64,000 nucleotides of DNA from Arthrobacter crystallopoietes (GTDB lineage: Bacteria; Actinomycetota; Actinomycetes; Actinomycetales; Micrococcaceae), in NCBI RefSeq assembly GCF_002849715.1, contig NZ_CP018863.1:2604001-2668000 (forward strand), read 5' to 3'. This document shows, in pieces, positions 32,968-42,384 of this stretch (positions are counted from its first letter, which is position 1; the number at the start of each line of letters is the position of its first letter). A program made the translations under genes and the position numbers. The notes beneath the pieces are model-generated. The model was not told where the DNA came from and made no database searches. It was given only the letters and a program-made list of their open reading frames with translations.

Positions 32968-34302
32968 TTAGACCTGCGACTGCAGCGTATTATCACGAAT
33001 CCGCAGCCGCAAACCAGCATAAATGGAGGCAGCGAGCAGCGGCGTGACCAGCGTTCCCACAGTCGCTCCCCAGGCCAATCCGGACTGGATCAGGCCGATA
33101 CCGATAGCTGCTGAAACACACCATGCGGCGACGCCTGCGGCGTTCACCCTCGGGAACGAACTGTCGGGCAGGCGGCCAGGTTCAGCGGGTCTGCCGGAGC
33201 GCCGGTCCAGAGCAATGTGCGTCAGGGCTATCGCCACCCAGCCTGTGACCAGGGCGCCCTGCCAAGACAATGCGACGAGCAGGTACTGGACAACGGGCAG
33301 CAGCATCAGCAGGAAGATGATGACCGCGCCGAGTAGGTTCCAGATAATTCCCGGCAGCTTCACTTTGAATGCCCGCTCGCCGAACTCCCGCAGGTTCGAG
33401 ATGCCCAGAGCATAGTTCGCGGTGTTGATCCGCGTTTGCGAAACAAAGACCACCAGCAGGCCGAACAAGCCCATGAGGGAAACCAGACCACCGGCTACAC
33501 CGGTTTCGGTGGCCTCCAGCCCCGGAATGGTGAAGGTCAGGAAGATTCCGATCAGGGCGTTGGCGCCGAAGGCCAGCGCATAGAACAGCCAGCCGAAGGT
33601 GTACCGCTTGTGGAACTTCTCGTCCTGCGGCTTGCCCAGCGCGGCGAAGTCCATGGTGTACATCATCAGGATCCAGACCCCCATGAAGGCGGCGTAGGTG
33701 CCGAGCCAGCCCGGCCCGCCGTCGGCGAACCGGAGTGCAGGCACCGAGTGAGTGAGCCAGTTGTCGGAGAAGCCGTGGGCTGTTCCGGCCCAGATGACCG
33801 CGGCAATGAGACCGCCCCAGTACACGGGCAGGAGCCAGCCGTTGATTTTGTCCAGCCAGCGCTGGATTCCGCCGGCCACCAGGGGCAGGGTGTAGAGGAC
33901 GACGACGGCGTACCAGAGTGCCATTGGTCCGCCGAACTGCGCTTGGAACGCGAATGCGAGGATCGCGCCTTCGAAGACTGCGTAGTAGATCGCCGTGGCG
34001 GCAAAGATGATGGTGGCCAGCAGCGCGCCCGTACGGCCGAGGAGGCTTCGGGAGAACTGGGCGACGGTCAGGCCGTTGCGCAGCGCGTAGCCGGCCAGCA
34101 CTCGGTTGATCATTCCGTAGCTGAGGATGGTCAGGCCCAAGCCGATCAAGGCATCTCGGGTCCCGTAGGCCTGGGCGAGGGCGGCGCCGATGTAGACGAA
34201 GAACATTGCGCTGACCAGCCCGTACCAGGCCATGGTGAGTGAGCCGCGGCTCATGCGCGTTGAATTGCTGGTTTCCTGAGGTAGTGCTTCGGTTGATGAC
34301 AC
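32968..34302 (-). CDS. NCS1 family nucleobase/hydantoin/allantoin-type permease
   Basis: A 444-residue permease with about twelve helices. The order of segments (GMINRVLAGYALRNGLTVAQFSR in TM3, WLDKINGWLLPVYWGG in TM5, and FVSQTRINTANYALGISNL near residue 290) fits cytosine/purine/allantoin permeases. GTG start with GGGAG upstream. It lies downstream of hyuAB in the same direction but separated by a 13-bp-stem hairpin, so expression may be attenuated relative to hyuAB. Import of a hydantoin, oxoproline or allantoin-like compound is inferred. Confidence 0.82.
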   Translation of the reverse strand: MSSTEALPQETSNSTRMSRGSLTMAWYGLVSAMFFVYIGAALAQAYGTRDALIGLGLTILSYGMINRVLAGYALRNGLTVAQFSRSLLGRTGALLATIIFAATAIYYAVFEGAILAFAFQAQFGGPMALWYAVVVLYTLPLVAGGIQRWLDKINGWLLPVYWGGLIAAVIWAGTAHGFSDNWLTHSVPALRFADGGPGWLGTYAAFMGVWILMMYTMDFAALGKPQDEKFHKRYTFGWLFYALAFGANALIGIFLTFTIPGLEATETGVAGGLVSLMGLFGLLVVFVSQTRINTANYALGISNLREFGERAFKVKLPGIIWNLLGAVIIFLLMLLPVVQYLLVALSWQGALVTGWVAIALTHIALDRRSGRPAEPGRLPDSSFPRVNAAGVAAWCVSAAIGIGLIQSGLAWGATVGTLVTPLLAASIYAGLRLRIRDNTLQSQV

Positions 34303-34321
34303 GGTTGTCTCCCGTAAGCGG

Positions 34322-34357
34322 GCATGGCGTCAGGAACAGACGTCCCTGACGCCATGC
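34322..34357. terminator. Intercistronic hairpin between hyuB and the NCS1 permease
   Basis: GCATGGCGTCAGG (34322-34334) pairs perfectly with 34345-34357 around a 10-base loop. There is no T run, so it is more likely an attenuator or RNA-processing/stabilising hairpin than a full terminator. Confidence 0.55.
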
Positions 34358-34391
34358 GGTGAGGATGGATTGCGGCCTTTCGGCCGGGTGG

Positions 34392-36398
34392 TTAGTGCCA
34401 GTGGGCGGAGGAGCGCCGGCCCATCAGCTCGCGGTACTGCTCTGTTGTGGTGGGGTAAAGTTCGCCGGTTCCCCAGTCGAGAATGACACCGTAACGACGG
34501 ATTACGTCGAGCATGTGCAGTTCGCCGCTCTGGTACTTTTCCGCGATAACGGCGGCGTCTTCGGTCAACCATCCGAGGCGGTGGGTACGGATGTCCGTGC
34601 GAAGCATATCGCTGGCTGTTTCGTCGATCTCGAACTGGTCCAGTTCGGCGTCGATCTCATGGACGACGACGCCGTAGTCCGCCGCCGCGCGCTCGATGGA
34701 AACGTAGCCGTCAATGACATCCTCAAGGACCTCAGCATATGGGCGCTCCATGGGGTCGCCGTAGCCGCCGCCGCCAGCGGACGGCCGGGTGAACGAGTCG
34801 CCGGACTGGATCGGCACCGAAGAGAAATTGGAGCCGAGGAAACGCTCATCCGCCGTGCCCTTGTTGAGCCAGACGCCATGGGGAATGGAAGGCAGGCCGC
34901 CTTCGATACCCCAGGTGATGGAACGGGCGCGGTCGCAGCAGTAGCTCATTACGGTACTGGTGGCATCGGTGAGGATGCCGCCCTTCTCGATGCCGAGCCC
35001 GCCCCGGAAGCGTCCGGGCCCGCCGGAATCCACGGCGATCTGGTGCGTGGTGGTGAGGACAGGGGAGAGGCGTTCCTGGCCTTCCACGGGCTGCACAGCC
35101 AGGCCTGGTCCGAAGACGGGGGCGGTGGCGCTGGCGCCGTCCTTGCTCGCCCTGCCGCCCCAGCCGCCGGCCATCCAGTCGTACCACATGAAGTAAGGGT
35201 TGTCGGATGTGCGGTTATCCCGCCCGCCGACCAGCAGATACTCAAGGTTGAAGGCGCAGGCCATGGCGCGTTCGGGCATGATCCGGGACCACAGTTCGAA
35301 GATTCCGTTCATGAGTTTTTCATAAGGGCCGGAACAGAAACCCGTGACGGCGTAGGGCCAGCCGGCATTGACCACCGTTCCCTCGGGCCCGATCTCCGCA
35401 TCCACCGCGGCGTAGAAACCGGAGTTGAGCGGCACGTCCGGGAAGAAGGTCTTGGTTCCCGCGTAGATGGCGGAGTGCGTGGTGCCATAGCCGGAATTGA
35501 GGAACGTTTCCACGGCCGGGGCTGACCCGGTCAGATCGTAGTGGATACCCTTGCCGTCGAGCGTCAGCTTGATGTGGATCGGCACCAGGCCCTCGCCCTT
35601 GCCCGGGTCGAAATCGATGTAGTCCACGGTTTCCCACTGGCCCTGCGGCAGGCTCTCGAGCCGCCGGCGGACGATCCGCTCGACATAGTCCTGCGTCTCC
35701 TGCATAGCTGCAACTACGGTGTCCTTCGAGTACTTGTCTACCAGGCGCAGTACCTCGCGCTCGCAGACCGCTGTCGCCTCGGACTGGGCCTGAAGATCTC
35801 CCATGGCCTGCTGCGGCGCCCTGGTGTTGGAGACCAGCAGTTGCGCCACGTCGTGGAGGAAGATGCCCTTGCTCCAGATGCGGACCGGCGTGATGCGCAG
35901 ACCCTCGCCAAAATGTTCCTTCGCGTTGACGTCGAATGATCCCGGGACGTTGCCGCCGATATCGGCCCAGTGGCCCTTGTTCTGGGCGAAGGCAATCACT
36001 TCGCCTTCGGAAAAAACCGGCCTGATGAAGCTCACGTCGTTAAAGTGGGTGCCGCCGCGGTAAGGGTCATTGATGGCGAAGACATCGCCCGGGTGGATAT
36101 CCGTACCGAACTCTTCGAGGATGGCCTTGCACTGGAAATGCAGCGTCCCCACGTGGACGGCGATGTCCCCGCTGCCCTGCATCACGGTGTTGCCGTTGGC
36201 ATCGCAGAGCGCGGAGGAAAAGTCGCGCGAGTAGATAACGAAGGAGTAGCAGGTGCGCAGTATCTGCTCGCTCATCAGATCCACACTGGTGGCGAAGGCG
36301 TTCTTGAGGACTTCGAAGGTGACGGGGTCCAGGCCCGAAGCCAGGCGTGCTGCGGAATGCGCGGAATGGGTATCGGGTGCCAGTATCGTGTCAGTCAT
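34392..36398 (-). CDS. hyuB: N-methylhydantoinase B/5-oxoprolinase beta subunit family
   Basis: A 668-residue hydantoinase B family protein. It has the N-terminal LDPVTFEVLKNAF segment, the metal/substrate stretch VHVGTLHFQCKAI (about 79-91), the FAINDPYRGGTHFNDV motif (about 104-119), and the C-terminal PSAGGGGYGDP typical of the family. With HyuA it hydrolyses a cyclic amide (hydantoin derivatives, 5-oxoproline) using ATP. The ATG overlaps the hyuA TAA by one base (TAATG), so translation is coupled. Confidence 0.9.
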   Translation of the reverse strand: MTDTILAPDTHSAHSAARLASGLDPVTFEVLKNAFATSVDLMSEQILRTCYSFVIYSRDFSSALCDANGNTVMQGSGDIAVHVGTLHFQCKAILEEFGTDIHPGDVFAINDPYRGGTHFNDVSFIRPVFSEGEVIAFAQNKGHWADIGGNVPGSFDVNAKEHFGEGLRITPVRIWSKGIFLHDVAQLLVSNTRAPQQAMGDLQAQSEATAVCEREVLRLVDKYSKDTVVAAMQETQDYVERIVRRRLESLPQGQWETVDYIDFDPGKGEGLVPIHIKLTLDGKGIHYDLTGSAPAVETFLNSGYGTTHSAIYAGTKTFFPDVPLNSGFYAAVDAEIGPEGTVVNAGWPYAVTGFCSGPYEKLMNGIFELWSRIMPERAMACAFNLEYLLVGGRDNRTSDNPYFMWYDWMAGGWGGRASKDGASATAPVFGPGLAVQPVEGQERLSPVLTTTHQIAVDSGGPGRFRGGLGIEKGGILTDATSTVMSYCCDRARSITWGIEGGLPSIPHGVWLNKGTADERFLGSNFSSVPIQSGDSFTRPSAGGGGYGDPMERPYAEVLEDVIDGYVSIERAAADYGVVVHEIDAELDQFEIDETASDMLRTDIRTHRLGWLTEDAAVIAEKYQSGELHMLDVIRRYGVILDWGTGELYPTTTEQYRELMGRRSSAHWH

Positions 36399-38452
36399 TA
36401 CTTGGCCTCCTCGTTCTTGAATTCGGTCAGGTGGATGCGGATGTTCAGCCACTCATCGATCTCGGCGGTTGTCCGCGGCGGGACCACCGTGGTGGAGTCG
36501 AGCTGGTCGATGATGGCTGGCCCGATGAACGTGGCGCCAGCGGGCAGGGAGGAACGGTCGAAGACGGGCGTCTCCACCCAGCCGTCCGAACCGAAGTAGA
36601 CCGGCCGCATGGATTCCGGATTGCCCGGGTCGGCCAGGAGTTCTTTCTCCGGTGCGAACGAGGGCTTGGGAGTCTTGCCGATGGCGGACAGCTGCAGCTG
36701 GTAAATCTCCACGGGCTGGTTGTCCTGCCGGAAGGCGAACTCCCGTTCGTGCTCCTGGTGGAAAGTCTGGATGGCTTCCTCAAGGGCGCCCTTGCCGGAG
36801 CCCATGGGAACGGCGAGCGAACGCCACTGCCCCTGGTAGCGCATCGAGATGACCCGCTGCAGCACAGAGTTTTCCTCATCGACGCCTTCATGGCGCAAGC
36901 GCGCGGTGGCCTCGGTTTCCAGGTTCAGGAACTGGGCTTCGAGATCCTCCGGGTCGGCTTCGGAAGCCAGCGCCGTATACATGGCGGAGAGGTCGTGGCG
37001 GATGTCCACCAGCAGGCAGCCCATGGCCGAGGTAACACCGGGGCTCGGAGGTACGACGACGGTGGGAATGTTCAACTCCCGTGCCACCTCAGCGCCGTGC
37101 AGGGCGCCGGCTCCGCCGAAGGCAATGAGCGCAAAGTCCCTCGGATCGTAGCCGCGGCGGATGGAAATCAGACGGACCGCGTCGGCCATGTTGGCGTTGG
37201 CGACTTGCAGAATTGCGTGGGCAGCCTCTTCATCGCTCATGCCGAGCGGACCGGCGATGACGCGGTTGACGGCGTCCTGGGCGAGGCCGCGGTCCAGGTT
37301 CTTGGCGCCGCCGGCCAAGGTAGTGCCCAGTCGGTTCAGCACCACGTTCGCATCGCAGTTGGTCGGCTGGTCGCCACCGGTGTTGTAGCAGGCAGGCCCC
37401 GGGTCGGCGCCGGCCGACTGCGGTCCGTTCCGGAGGGAACCCGCAATGTCGATGTGCGCCAGGGAGCCGCCGCCAGCTCCGATGGTCAGCACTTCGATGC
37501 TGGGGAACACGATCGGATGGCCGTATTCGACCTGCCATTCCTTGGTAATGCGCAGCTCGCCACCGGATACCAGCGCAATGTCCGTCGACGTACCGCCCAT
37601 GTCGAGCCCGACGGCATTCTCGTAACCGCATTGCTGTGCAACGTGCTTGGCTGCAATGGCTCCTGCGGCAATACCTGAAGCGGCGAGCCGTACCGGATAG
37701 CGCTTCACCATGCGCGGCGTCATCGATCCGCCACCGGAGTGCAGCAGCAGCAGGTCGCCCGTGTAGCCGCCGCCCTTGAGTTCCTCCGCCAACCGGTTGA
37801 CATAGCCGGAAACCAGCGGGGCGAGCACCGCATTGGAGACGGCGGTATTGAAGCGGTCGTGCTCGAAAATCTCCGGCAGGATCTCGGCTGACGTTGAGAC
37901 CGTTGCGTCGGGGAGTTCCTCCTCCAGGATTTTCCGCATGCGCACTTCGTTCTCGGCGTTGGCATACGAGTTGATGAAGCAGACCGCAATGGTAGTGACG
38001 CCGCGCTTGCGCAGCAGGGCGGCAAGGCGGCGGGCATCGTCTTCATCCAGCGGCGTGACGATGTTGCCGGCATAATCCACCCGCTCGGTGACCTCGAAGC
38101 GGTCCCGGCGGCGGATGTAGGGGCCGGTGACGTCGTTGTAGGCGTCCCACAGGTCGTCCTTCGTGCCGTCGCGGATTTCAATCACGTCGCGGAAACCCCG
38201 GGTAGTGACCATGGCAGCTGTCGGAAAGTTGCGCGTAATGAGCGCGTTCGTGGCAACGGTGGTCCCGTGCGAGAAGAGCGAGACGTCTGCCAGATTGATC
38301 TCGGCACGTTTGACGCCGTTCATGACGGCCAGCATCGGATCCGCAGGCGTGGAGGGGACCTTCGTGACCCGCATGCGTTGTGTTTCTTCGTCGAAGATGC
38401 AGACGTCGGTGAACGTCCCACCAACGTCGACGGCGACTCGGACATTAGCCAT
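36398..38452 (-). CDS. hyuA: N-methylhydantoinase A/5-oxoprolinase alpha subunit family
   Basis: A 684-residue ATPase subunit of the hydantoinase A family. The phosphate-1 motif DVGGTFTD is at residues 9-16, SHGTTVATNALI at about 60-71, and the second actin-fold nucleotide-binding region GLDMGGTSTDIALV near 280. The start is fixed by a GGAGGAATCACAAG ribosome-binding region. It is divergent from a second PucR regulator with several palindromes between, and followed by hyuB and an NCS1 permease, making a compact uptake and ring-opening unit. Acetone carboxylase-like substrates are a remote alternative. Confidence 0.9.
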   Translation of the reverse strand: MANVRVAVDVGGTFTDVCIFDEETQRMRVTKVPSTPADPMLAVMNGVKRAEINLADVSLFSHGTTVATNALITRNFPTAAMVTTRGFRDVIEIRDGTKDDLWDAYNDVTGPYIRRRDRFEVTERVDYAGNIVTPLDEDDARRLAALLRKRGVTTIAVCFINSYANAENEVRMRKILEEELPDATVSTSAEILPEIFEHDRFNTAVSNAVLAPLVSGYVNRLAEELKGGGYTGDLLLLHSGGGSMTPRMVKRYPVRLAASGIAAGAIAAKHVAQQCGYENAVGLDMGGTSTDIALVSGGELRITKEWQVEYGHPIVFPSIEVLTIGAGGGSLAHIDIAGSLRNGPQSAGADPGPACYNTGGDQPTNCDANVVLNRLGTTLAGGAKNLDRGLAQDAVNRVIAGPLGMSDEEAAHAILQVANANMADAVRLISIRRGYDPRDFALIAFGGAGALHGAEVARELNIPTVVVPPSPGVTSAMGCLLVDIRHDLSAMYTALASEADPEDLEAQFLNLETEATARLRHEGVDEENSVLQRVISMRYQGQWRSLAVPMGSGKGALEEAIQTFHQEHEREFAFRQDNQPVEIYQLQLSAIGKTPKPSFAPEKELLADPGNPESMRPVYFGSDGWVETPVFDRSSLPAGATFIGPAIIDQLDSTTVVPPRTTAEIDEWLNIRIHLTEFKNEEAK

Positions 38453-38495
38453 CTTGTGATTCCTCCAAGGAAGTGGTTTTGCGTAGCCACTACGA

Positions 38496-38525
38496 TCCAG
38501 TGTGACCCAGCTCTCTGTCACTGGA
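38496..38525. promoter_or_regulatory. Inverted repeat in the hyuA-pucR divergent region
   Basis: TCCAGTG and CACTGGA, 7-bp arms 16 bases apart, between the divergent starts. Possible regulator site. Confidence 0.4.
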
Positions 38526-38528
38526 GGA

Positions 38529-38568
38529 ATTGAAATACAATGGAAAGCACGATTGTAGTTTTTACAAT
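38529..38568. promoter_or_regulatory. Two ATTG...CAAT palindromes upstream of pucR2
   Basis: ATTGAAATACAAT (38529-38541) and ATTGTA-GTTTT-TACAAT (38552-38568) are AT-rich palindromes within 100 bp upstream of the PucR gene starting at 38625, and stand out against the GC-rich background. Confidence 0.45.
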
Positions 38569-38624
38569 GACCGCGCCAACGCCTTTTATTCGGCACCAAC
38601 GGCAAACTTTCAAGGAAGCATTCG

Positions 38625-40205
38625 ATGGACGCAAGGCCGGCACTTTCACTCTCCGATGTCGTCGCGGAGGCCGCTTTGGGATTGCAGGCTGTCGTGCCGG
38701 GGGACCCGAACGCCGTCGTTATTGGGGCACATACCAGCGAGATCCACGACCCGGCGAAATGGCTTGAACCCGAAACCGTCATGCTGACCACGGGACTGCG
38801 CTTCGTCGGAGCCGAGAGCGACTCAGGGCTGGCCGATAAGCTGGTAACGGAATTGAAGACGGCCAAGGTGGCGGCGCTGTTTTTCGGGGTGGGAGTGTAC
38901 TTTCAGGACGTGCCCCGCACGCTCACCGCTGCGTGCAAACGAGCGAATTTCCCGCTGTACACGGTTGCGGCGGAAGTGCCCTTCCACCACATCGAGAATT
39001 TCATCAACCAGTCCAAACTTTCGCCGGACTCCTATGTCCTCAAGCGTGCCATGCGGCTGACGAATGACCTGCTGCAAAGCGTCTCCGCCGAGAACCCTGT
39101 CCAGGCGCTGATTGCCAGGCTCGGTTCGGTCTGCCGCGGAACCGCGGTGTTGTATGAGGACTCCGGCCGGATTGTTGAATCAACGGGCGAAGGCCCGTCT
39201 CATCTGATCTGGAACGAACTGCGGGATGCAAAGCAGGTGTCGGACCGGATGTCCATTGGCCGCTGGGAGGTCATGGCCCGCCCGCTGGTGCTGCGTGGTA
39301 ACGGCTACTGGCTCGCGGTCGCGAGCAGGAACGCCGGCGTGATCGACGAACTGGGCGAGATGCTGCTGGAGACAACCCAGCGCCTGCTCGGCGCGATCAA
39401 CGGCATCAGCCAGTTCTCCGTTTCGAAGGAACGCCATGAAAACGCCCAGTTGCTCAGTATGCTGCAGGACGGCATTCCGGTGGCAAGGGAATACCGGCAC
39501 TGGGAACGGATGCGCACCTTTCGGTTTGTGCCGTATGAGCGGGTCCGCGCCGTCGTTGCCGCCAACCTGGAGCAAGAGCCGATCGCAGCTCCGATGGTTG
39601 AAAGACTCCTGCAGAGGGCGGCAGTCAGCGGTTTGGGTCTGCTGCTCGCGGAAAACGGTCGGACGCCGGAAAGCCCACCGGGATTCCATGCGCTGGTTTC
39701 GGACTCCGCAGCTCTCGAGGCTTGGCTGGGTTTGGCGGAGGATGTGTTCATTGGGCTTTCCGAGCCCTTTTCGGATCTTGCCACCACACCCGACGCCTTC
39801 CGTGAGGCCGAAACGGCCGCCGGAATCGCTGGCCGGAGGGCGAGAGCGGCCGGAGCGAACGGATCCGGCGGCCGATGGATCGTACGTTTGGACGAGGTGG
39901 ACCCAGTAACGTGGTTGCTGGCCAGACGTCAGACTCCGCAGGACTCGGACAAGCTGGGTAAGTTCGCCCAGGGGCTTGACCGGGACCCGGAGCTCAGGCA
40001 GACGGTCCTGTGGTATCTGGCTCGCAATCTGGACATCGCGCAGGTTGCCAAGGTGCTCTTTGTCCACCCGAACACCGTCCGGTACCGGTTGAAAAAAGCC
40101 GAGGACCTTGTCGGAGGTCCGCTCTCCAGCCCGCGGGTCATCGCGAATCTTTACCTGGCCTATCACGAGGACATCCTCGCGCTTGAAGAGATCGTCCTGG
40201 TGTGA
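38625..40205 (+). CDS. PucR family transcriptional regulator 2
   Basis: A 526-residue regulator: N-terminal PucR ligand domain (LSLSDVVAEAALGLQAVVPG onward, about 7-130), middle region, and C-terminal helix-turn-helix (about 455-520; AQVAKVLFVHPNTVRYRLKK). ATG preceded by AAGGAAGC. It is divergent from hyuA-hyuB-permease, so it most probably activates this unit in response to the hydantoin or purine-like substrate. Not closely alike to the PucR at 16267, judged by the differing helix-turn-helix residues. Confidence 0.9.
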   Translation: MDARPALSLSDVVAEAALGLQAVVPGDPNAVVIGAHTSEIHDPAKWLEPETVMLTTGLRFVGAESDSGLADKLVTELKTAKVAALFFGVGVYFQDVPRTLTAACKRANFPLYTVAAEVPFHHIENFINQSKLSPDSYVLKRAMRLTNDLLQSVSAENPVQALIARLGSVCRGTAVLYEDSGRIVESTGEGPSHLIWNELRDAKQVSDRMSIGRWEVMARPLVLRGNGYWLAVASRNAGVIDELGEMLLETTQRLLGAINGISQFSVSKERHENAQLLSMLQDGIPVAREYRHWERMRTFRFVPYERVRAVVAANLEQEPIAAPMVERLLQRAAVSGLGLLLAENGRTPESPPGFHALVSDSAALEAWLGLAEDVFIGLSEPFSDLATTPDAFREAETAAGIAGRRARAAGANGSGGRWIVRLDEVDPVTWLLARRQTPQDSDKLGKFAQGLDRDPELRQTVLWYLARNLDIAQVAKVLFVHPNTVRYRLKKAEDLVGGPLSSPRVIANLYLAYHEDILALEEIVLV

Positions 40206-40287
40206 GGGAGGCGCTGGGGCGTTCGAAAAGCGTGCGCGGTGTAGCTTGGGATTAGCCAATGACCGTTTTCCGAGGGGAGCCTTGACG

Positions 40288-40854
40288 ATGACCGATCTTT
40301 ATCTGTCCGGAGATCCGGTTGCTGATGATCTGCTGAACGCCAATCCGTTCGCCCTGCTCACGGGAATGCTGCTCGATCAACAGATCCCGATGGAAGTGGC
40401 CTTCAGCGGTCCGGCAAAAATGGCCGACCGTCTCGGCGGGCTGGACGCGCAGCAGGTCGCCGACATGGATCCCGACGAGTTCCTCGAAGTGTTCCGGCAG
40501 AAACCCGCCGTTCACCGGTTCCCGAAGTCCATGGCTGGCCGCGTGCAGGATCTCGCACGCTCAATCGTTGAGGATTACGGCGGCGATGCGTCGGGCATCT
40601 GGACTGCCGGAAATCCGAGTGGTGCCGAGGTGCTTGCCCGGCTGAAAATGCTGCCCGGGTTTGGCGAGCAGAAGGCGAAGATCTTCCTGGCGCTGCTGGG
40701 CAAGCAGTTTGGGCTGGAGGCGCCGGGCTGGCGGGAGGCAGCAGGGGATTACGGGCGCAGCGATGTCGCGATGTCGATCGCCGACGTCACCGGTCCGGAG
40801 TCTCTTGTCGCAGTGCGCGCATACAAGCAACAGCAGAAGGCGAAGAAGAAGTAG
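40288..40854 (+). CDS. HhH-GPD type base-excision DNA glycosylase
   Basis: A 188-residue protein of the actinobacterial HhH-GPD base-excision family. It starts with LLNANPFALLTGMLLDQQIPME (about 14-35), which matches the MutY/AlkA-like substrate helix, and has the helix-hairpin-helix LKMLPGFGEQKAKIFLALLG (about 121-140). The catalytic Asp usually following the HhH is not obvious, and the C-terminus ends in a Lys-rich tail (QQQKAKKK). It is monocistronic and unrelated to the catabolic neighbours. Confidence 0.8.
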   Translation: MTDLYLSGDPVADDLLNANPFALLTGMLLDQQIPMEVAFSGPAKMADRLGGLDAQQVADMDPDEFLEVFRQKPAVHRFPKSMAGRVQDLARSIVEDYGGDASGIWTAGNPSGAEVLARLKMLPGFGEQKAKIFLALLGKQFGLEAPGWREAAGDYGRSDVAMSIADVTGPESLVAVRAYKQQQKAKKK

Positions 40855-40891
40855 CGGTAGCTCTGGCCTTGCCCGATGAAAGATTCCGCCG

Positions 40892-41446
40892 TCAGTTCAA
40901 ATTTTCGCCGAGCAGGCCGTATTTCATGATCACGTTGCCCTTGCTGGTGATCTGTGAGTCCTGCAGGAACAGGCGCGTTGTCGGATCCTCGGGTTCGAAG
41001 AGGCGCTTGCCCTTGCCGGCGACGACCGGATGCTGCATCAGCGTCAGTGAGTCGAGCAGCCCGGCGAACAGCAGCTGGCGCACAACAGAGATACTGCCGC
41101 AAACGGCTATATCGTCGCCGTCGCCCTTCTTGAGCTCGCGCACGAAGTCTTCCAGTCCGCCGTCGATTAGCCGGGAGTTCTGCCACTCGAGGTTGCCGCT
41201 GAGCGTCCGGGATGCAACAAACTTCTCGATCGGGTTGATGAAGTCGGCGAACGGGTCCGAGGCGGTGGGCCAGTAGTCGGCCCACTGCTCGTAGGTCACC
41301 CGGCCCAGGATCACCGTGGAAGTGCTGTTGATGAAGTCGCCCAGGCCCGCGCCGAGTTCATCATCGAAACTGTCGAACTGCCACTGGTCCGGCGCTTCGA
41401 CCACGCCGTCGACGGAGTGGAAGAGGCCTGAGGTAACTTTCCGCAT
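40892..41446 (-). CDS. Dihydrofolate reductase (RibD C-terminal) family protein
   Basis: A 184-residue protein with the DHFR/RibD_C fold: RKVTSGLFHSVDGVVEAP at the start, VILGRVTYEQWADYW (about 48-62) and DIAVCGSISVVRQLL (about 115-129). Members act as NADPH reductases or have unknown substrates. The start is the Met immediately before the first strand; the upstream region lacks a strong ribosome-binding site. Convergent with the DNA glycosylase gene. Confidence 0.85.
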   Translation of the reverse strand: MRKVTSGLFHSVDGVVEAPDQWQFDSFDDELGAGLGDFINSTSTVILGRVTYEQWADYWPTASDPFADFINPIEKFVASRTLSGNLEWQNSRLIDGGLEDFVRELKKGDGDDIAVCGSISVVRQLLFAGLLDSLTLMQHPVVAGKGKRLFEPEDPTTRLFLQDSQITSKGNVIMKYGLLGENLN

Positions 41447-41547
41447 GAGTATTCTCGTTTCTGCTGCTGGCTGCCTGGATCGGACTGTGAGTAGAACTGG
41501 CTGGTCGCAGGCTAGCGGAGCCGGGTGGGAAGGACAATACTTGGGGC

Positions 41548-42240
41548 ATGGCACGCCCAAACGTCCCGCCCAATACCGTTACTGTCTTTACGGATGTGAT
41601 GTGCGGCTGGTCCACGCTGGCCCTGCACCGCTTTTACCAGGCTCGTGACGCGGCCGGATTGACCGGCCGCCTGCATGTTGACCTGCAGCTGTTCCTGCTC
41701 GAGGACCTCAACCGCACGGCCCTCACAACCCGGATGATCGAACCGGAGAAGTCCGCCATCAACGCGCTGGCTCCTGAGCTGGAGTTCAAACAGTGGCAGC
41801 GCGATCCCTACGAGTGGCCCGTGACCAGCCTGCCGGCCAACGAAGCGGTCCACGCTGCCAAAGAACAATCGCTCGCTGCGGCGGAGGAACTCGACATGGC
41901 GCTGCGGCTCGCGTTCTGGCGGGACAGCCGCTGCATCAGCATGCGCCACGAAATTCTCGACGTCGCAACGGCGTGCAGTGCAGTCGACGTCGACAGGCTG
42001 CGCGACGCTTTCGACACTGGTCGAGCACGAGGACCCATGATGCAGTCCTACTTTGCCCACCGCGACGAAGTCCAGGGCAGCCCGCACTTCTTTCTCGCCG
42101 ACGGTACGGATGTGGCCAATCCTGGAATGGAGCTGCACCAGGAAGACCAGGATGGCGCCGAAGTTCCGGTGGTCGACGACGACGAGCCCGGCGTCTACGA
42201 CGGGCTGGTCCGGCACGCGGCGGCGGCCGGCGTCGGATAG
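41548..42240 (+). CDS. DsbA-like/FrnE-type thioredoxin-fold protein
   Basis: A 230-residue thioredoxin-fold protein of the DsbA/HCCA isomerase group. The active-site region reads DVMCGWST, with a single Cys19 instead of CxxC, followed by a helical insertion and a cis-Pro strand (QGSPHFFLADG, about 175-185). No signal peptide, therefore cytoplasmic. Monothiol members include glutathione-transferase kappa and FrnE-like isomerases. Specific role unknown. Confidence 0.8.
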   Translation: MARPNVPPNTVTVFTDVMCGWSTLALHRFYQARDAAGLTGRLHVDLQLFLLEDLNRTALTTRMIEPEKSAINALAPELEFKQWQRDPYEWPVTSLPANEAVHAAKEQSLAAAEELDMALRLAFWRDSRCISMRHEILDVATACSAVDVDRLRDAFDTGRARGPMMQSYFAHRDEVQGSPHFFLADGTDVANPGMELHQEDQDGAEVPVVDDDEPGVYDGLVRHAAAAGVG

Positions 42241-42384
42241 CCGCACGAGGTCCATTGCCCGCATAACGGATTGAAAACGGCCTGCGGGGTTGTGGGGCGT
42301 TGCAGAGCTTGGCAGAGTGGTAATCGTGCTGATGGAACGGCGCAGACAGCCTCACAGCAGGACAATCAGGAAAGCGGGTACATC

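Noticed and set aside
36347..37678. 443-codon plus-strand open frame opposite hyuA
   Set aside because: No ribosome-binding site or motif; hyuA on the minus strand is unmistakable.
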